Origin: Phyllobacteriaceae bacterium | GTDB lineage: Bacteria; Pseudomonadota; Alphaproteobacteria; Rhizobiales; Rhizobiaceae | Length of the DNA: 64,000 nucleotides | Assembly (NCBI GenBank): GCA_016711085.1 | Contig: JADJTR010000012.1 | Coordinates: 186,001-250,000, forward strand | Reading direction: 5' to 3' | Shown here: piece after piece, positions 61,594 to 64,000 of the stretch | Layout: every line of letters starts with the position of its first letter | Position numbering within the stretch: position 1 is the first letter of the stretch | Notes under the pieces: model-generated | Database searches by the model: none | What the model was told of the DNA's origin: nothing | What the model saw: only the letters and a program-made list of their open reading frames with translations | Position numbers and translations under genes: made by a program

Positions 61594-62333
61594 TCATCCT
61601 TTTGGCGACGTCCGGCGCAACGACTTGACCAGCGCCGCGTCGACTTCGCCGGTAACAGCAAGATCGTTTTTGCGCTGGAAGTCCCGGATCGCAGCGCGCG
61701 TCTTGGCCCCCATCACACCATCGATGTCAATACCGGTATAGCCGAGGCGAGTCAGCGCGCCTTGAACTTCCGACACTTTCTCGATCGGTTCGGACGGCGG
61801 TGACGGCACCGAGCCGGTGCGCTCGGCGAGCGAAACATGCCGCGGCGCGGGCGAAGGCCGCGGCATTTCCGGTTGGTAGTCGAGCCGACGCAGCAATGCG
61901 GCATCCACTCCGCCGTCGGGATCGAGGCCGATGCTGCGGCGGTAGGCGGCGACGGCCTCGCGCGTGCGGGGGCCGGAGACGCCGTCGATCGCGCCGGTGT
62001 AAATTGACAACTCCGTCAGTGCTTTTTGGACATGAGCGGTGGCCGGATCGGCTTTGATTTCGCCGGTGTCGCGAACGACCCGGTAACGCGAGATGCCGTC
62101 TTCTCCCCGAACGTCAACCGCCAAAACGCGCGTGGCGAAGAGCGGCGCGGGATGGCGATGGTCCTGATACCAGACGGCGTTGGCGGTCACGAAAGGAACG
62201 CGACGGCGAACGCGGTCGACCCGCCGGCGACGCCAGGATTGCGCCAGAAGAAGCTGGTCGCGGCGACTGCGGCCTCGAACAGCGCGCCGGAAGCCGGCGC
62301 TATCAAGTCAACCGAACTTGCGGATCGCTTCAT
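61594..62333 (-). CDS. Peptidoglycan-binding domain protein, N-terminal frame break
   Basis: An N-terminal frame from ATG 62333 (MKRSASSVDLIAPASGALFE, then WRNPGVAGGSTAFAVAF, a TM-like segment) stops at about 62190. The second frame continues VTANAVWYQDHRHPAPLFAT to 61594. It has two PG_binding_1 repeats (VQKALTELSIYTGAIDGVSG and VQGALTRLGYTGIDIDGVMG). In rhizobia these parts form one protein of this length, so an indel near 62190 is likely. The ATG overlaps the kinase gene by ~25 bases. Acts at the cell wall by inference. Confidence 0.78.
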
Positions 62334-64000
62334 GTTGCTTCCCTTGGGCAACGCTCATTTCAGTATCCGACATCCCGGCGACGTCGGGCAGGCCGACGCG
62401 GACAGTCGTCCCGCGGCCCGGTGCGCTCTCGATCGACATGGAGCCATTGTGCAATTCGACCAAACCCTTCACCAGCGACAGGCCGAGACCGGCGCCGTCA
62501 TAGCTGCGCGTCAAATCGTTTTCGATTTGCGCGAACGGTTGGCCAAGACGCGACAAATCCGCTTCGGCGATGCCAATGCCATTATCGGACACGGCAAATT
62601 CGAAGATTCCGGGGCGACGCGACGCCGTCACCTCGATTTTTCCGCCTTCCGGCGTGAATTTCACCGCATTGGAAAGCAGATTGATGAGAATTTGCTGGAT
62701 GGCCCTGCGATCACCCATGACCTCGGCGGCGTCGTGGTTGACCGTATTGTCGATCGCAATGTTTTTCGCCGCCGCCTGACGCGTCAGCATTTGTGTCGAC
62801 ATGTCGACCGCATCGGCGAAAACGAACGGTTCGGGCCGAATCGCGTAGCTTCCCGCCTCGATTTTAGAGACATCGAGAATCGCGTTGACGACGTTCAGCA
62901 GATGGGCGCCGGACTCCGAAATCAGCCCGACATATTCGCGTTGCCGCTCGTCGGCGAAAGGACCGAACAAGCCGTGGAGCATCATGTCGGAAAAGCCGAT
63001 GATGGCGTTGAGCGGGGTCCGCAATTCATGGCTGACGGCGGCGAGGAAACGCGATTTGGCGATTTCGAGTTGATCGCTGCTTTCGCCGGCCATGTCCCTG
63101 CCCGGCGCCTGCGGCGCGCGGCGCAGCCAGCCGGCGAAGGCCAGGCCCTCGCCCTCCGGCGCCAAATCGAGCGCCAGATCGAGATATCCTGAGCCATCGC
63201 CAGGCGCGGCGGCCGGCGCACGCACACGCAGAACCAGGGCGCGACGCGGCGCGCCGGCGCGCAGTTCGGCCATGGCGCTGAGAAAATCGACACGGTCGGC
63301 GACATGCAGACGTTCGAACAAGCCGTTGCCGATCAACAAGCCCGGCTTCAGACCGAGCAACGCTTCGGATCCTGCCGACGCGGTCGACACTGCGCCAAAG
63401 CGGTCGAAGCCGAGCACCACACCGTCGATCAGCTTTTCCCAAACCTCGGATCGAGCCGGCTCGATTGCCCTGCTGCGCAACCCGTCCAAACGGATCCAGG
63501 CCGATGCGGCCCAGATCGCCGGAGCAATCCAGTGAACGGCAATTGTCGCGGACGCTCCGCCGCCGATGGACGCGGCCGCCGAAATCAACCCGGCCAGGGC
63601 GATCAGCCCGGCAATCGCAGCGGCGCGGCGGTGGCGAAATACAAAATAGGCTTCAAAGGGCAGCGCCGCCAAGCCCAGCAGAAGCGGCGACCCCGCCGTC
63701 CCGGTCGCTGCGGCCGTAAACACCAGAAAGCCACTTGCCGACAAGGCCAGCGCCAAGGCGGCAAACGCCAGACGGCCGGCGATCATGGCCACCAACGCCG
63801 CGCCCCAGCCAATCGCCAACGCGGCGCATGTCGCCGCCATGATCGCCGCCGCATTGGCGCCTGGCGGGGCAAGCGCGATCAGCGGTGCGAACAGCGGGGA
63901 AACGAAAGCCAGACGAAGGAAACGGCCATGGGTGTCACGAAGCGCCGGATCATCAATCGACGGGTGGACGAGACGCAACGCGGCGCGCGCGAACTCGTCC
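62308..64000 (-). CDS. divJ: DivJ-like PdhS-family sensor histidine kinase (5' end outside window)
   Basis: At least 556 residues: several N-terminal TM segments (LIALAPPGANAAAIMAATCA, then LAFAALALALSASGFLVF), a PAS-like region, and HisKA with the phospho-His in AVSHELRTPLNAIIGFSDMM, ATPase N box NLLSNAVKFTPEGG and YDGAGLGLSLVKGL. The HGLFGPFADERQREYVGLIS and ILDVSKIEAG sequences are typical of the PdhS group (DivJ, PleC). The reading frame is open to position 64000 (EFARAALRLVHPS precedes the apparent TTG start), so the true start is probably outside. Would phosphorylate DivK. Assignment to DivJ rather than another PdhS kinase is by architecture and neighbours. Confidence 0.8.
   Translation of the reverse strand, partial: DEFARAALRLVHPSIDDPALRDTHGRFLRLAFVSPLFAPLIALAPPGANAAAIMAATCAALAIGWGAALVAMIAGRLAFAALALALSASGFLVFTAAATGTAGSPLLLGLAALPFEAYFVFRHRRAAAIAGLIALAGLISAAASIGGGASATIAVHWIAPAIWAASAWIRLDGLRSRAIEPARSEVWEKLIDGVVLGFDRFGAVSTASAGSEALLGLKPGLLIGNGLFERLHVADRVDFLSAMAELRAGAPRRALVLRVRAPAAAPGDGSGYLDLALDLAPEGEGLAFAGWLRRAPQAPGRDMAGESSDQLEIAKSRFLAAVSHELRTPLNAIIGFSDMMLHGLFGPFADERQREYVGLISESGAHLLNVVNAILDVSKIEAGSYAIRPEPFVFADAVDMSTQMLTRQAAAKNIAIDNTVNHDAAEVMGDRRAIQQILINLLSNAVKFTPEGGKIEVTASRRPGIFEFAVSDNGIGIAEADLSRLGQPFAQIENDLTRSYDGAGLGLSLVKGLVELHNGSMSIESAPGRGTTVRVGLPDVAGMSDTEMSVAQGKQHEAIRKFG

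Noticed and set aside
1..64000. CRISPR arrays, tRNA or rRNA genes, transposase genes
   Set aside because: Read through for regularly spaced repeats, cloverleaf-type sequences and transposase motifs; none found.

Overview
The window looks like a chromosomal segment of an alphaproteobacterium of the order Hyphomicrobiales (Rhizobiales). The evidence is high GC content, a syntenic block comEC-like / cycHJKL (ccmIEFH) / degP / two-component pair / glnE / PleC-like kinase, a FeuN-FeuP-FeuQ osmosensory-type locus, a rhizobial gene transfer agent (GTA) cluster, and palindromic intergenic repeats of the type common in Rhizobiaceae and Phyllobacteriaceae. No rRNA, tRNA, CRISPR array or IS transposase was seen.

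Layout. (1) 1-8.7 kb: the 5' end of comEC (minus), then a plus-strand leucine/isovalerate catabolism cluster: TetR regulator, isovaleryl-CoA dehydrogenase, methylcrotonyl-CoA carboxylase beta and alpha. Two different toxin-antitoxin modules (AbrB/PIN and RHH/PIN) and a cold-shock gene sit between the pathway genes. The alpha subunit gene is split by a palindromic repeat. (2) 8.7-12.9 kb: a structured, terminator-bearing non-coding stretch, a Sel1-repeat protein, a DUF2147-like protein, a YghU/YfcG-type GST, a large inverted repeat, two tiny overlapping ORFs and AMP nucleosidase. (3) 12.85-14.65 kb: an AT-rich island with a HEPN-type nuclease gene and a decayed DUF262 (DGQQR) partner, probably a horizontally acquired defence or toxin locus. 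(4) 14.7-25 kb: two secreted hydrolase-like proteins, ETF-ubiquinone oxidoreductase with a near-perfect palindromic operator, uracil-DNA glycosylase, a DMT exporter, a molybdopterin dehydrogenase large subunit and aminopeptidase N. (5) 25-42 kb: a PleC-like kinase, EF-hand protein, glnE, an OmpR/EnvZ-type pair, DegP, the cytochrome c maturation genes ccmHFEI, a lipoprotein, and FeuQ-FeuP-FeuN. (6) 42-56.4 kb: a co-oriented GTA structural cluster (g15 back to g1) with a small holin-like gene at its 3' end. (7) 56.6-64 kb: PBP1A, a DUF1214/DUF1254 pair, DUF2336, DUF1491, a peptidoglycan-binding protein and a DivJ-like histidine kinase that runs off the end.

How the genes connect. Isovaleryl-CoA dehydrogenase passes electrons through ETF to the ETF-QO encoded at 16-18 kb, so the palindrome at the etfQO promoter may tie it to branched-chain acid catabolism. 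PleC-like and DivJ-like kinases are both PdhS-type cell-cycle kinases. The ccm block matures c-type cytochromes.

Caution about sequence quality. About a dozen conserved genes (mccA, udg, pepN, pleC-like, EF-hand, glnE, GTA g13, g14 and g15, DUF2336, PG-binding, DUF262) carry single-base frame breaks or in-frame amber codons. Housekeeping genes are affected as much as accessory ones, so residual indel errors in the assembly are a serious alternative to real pseudogenisation. Start sites are chosen from ribosome-binding sites and overlaps seen in the sequence; functions are from family recognition, not from searches.
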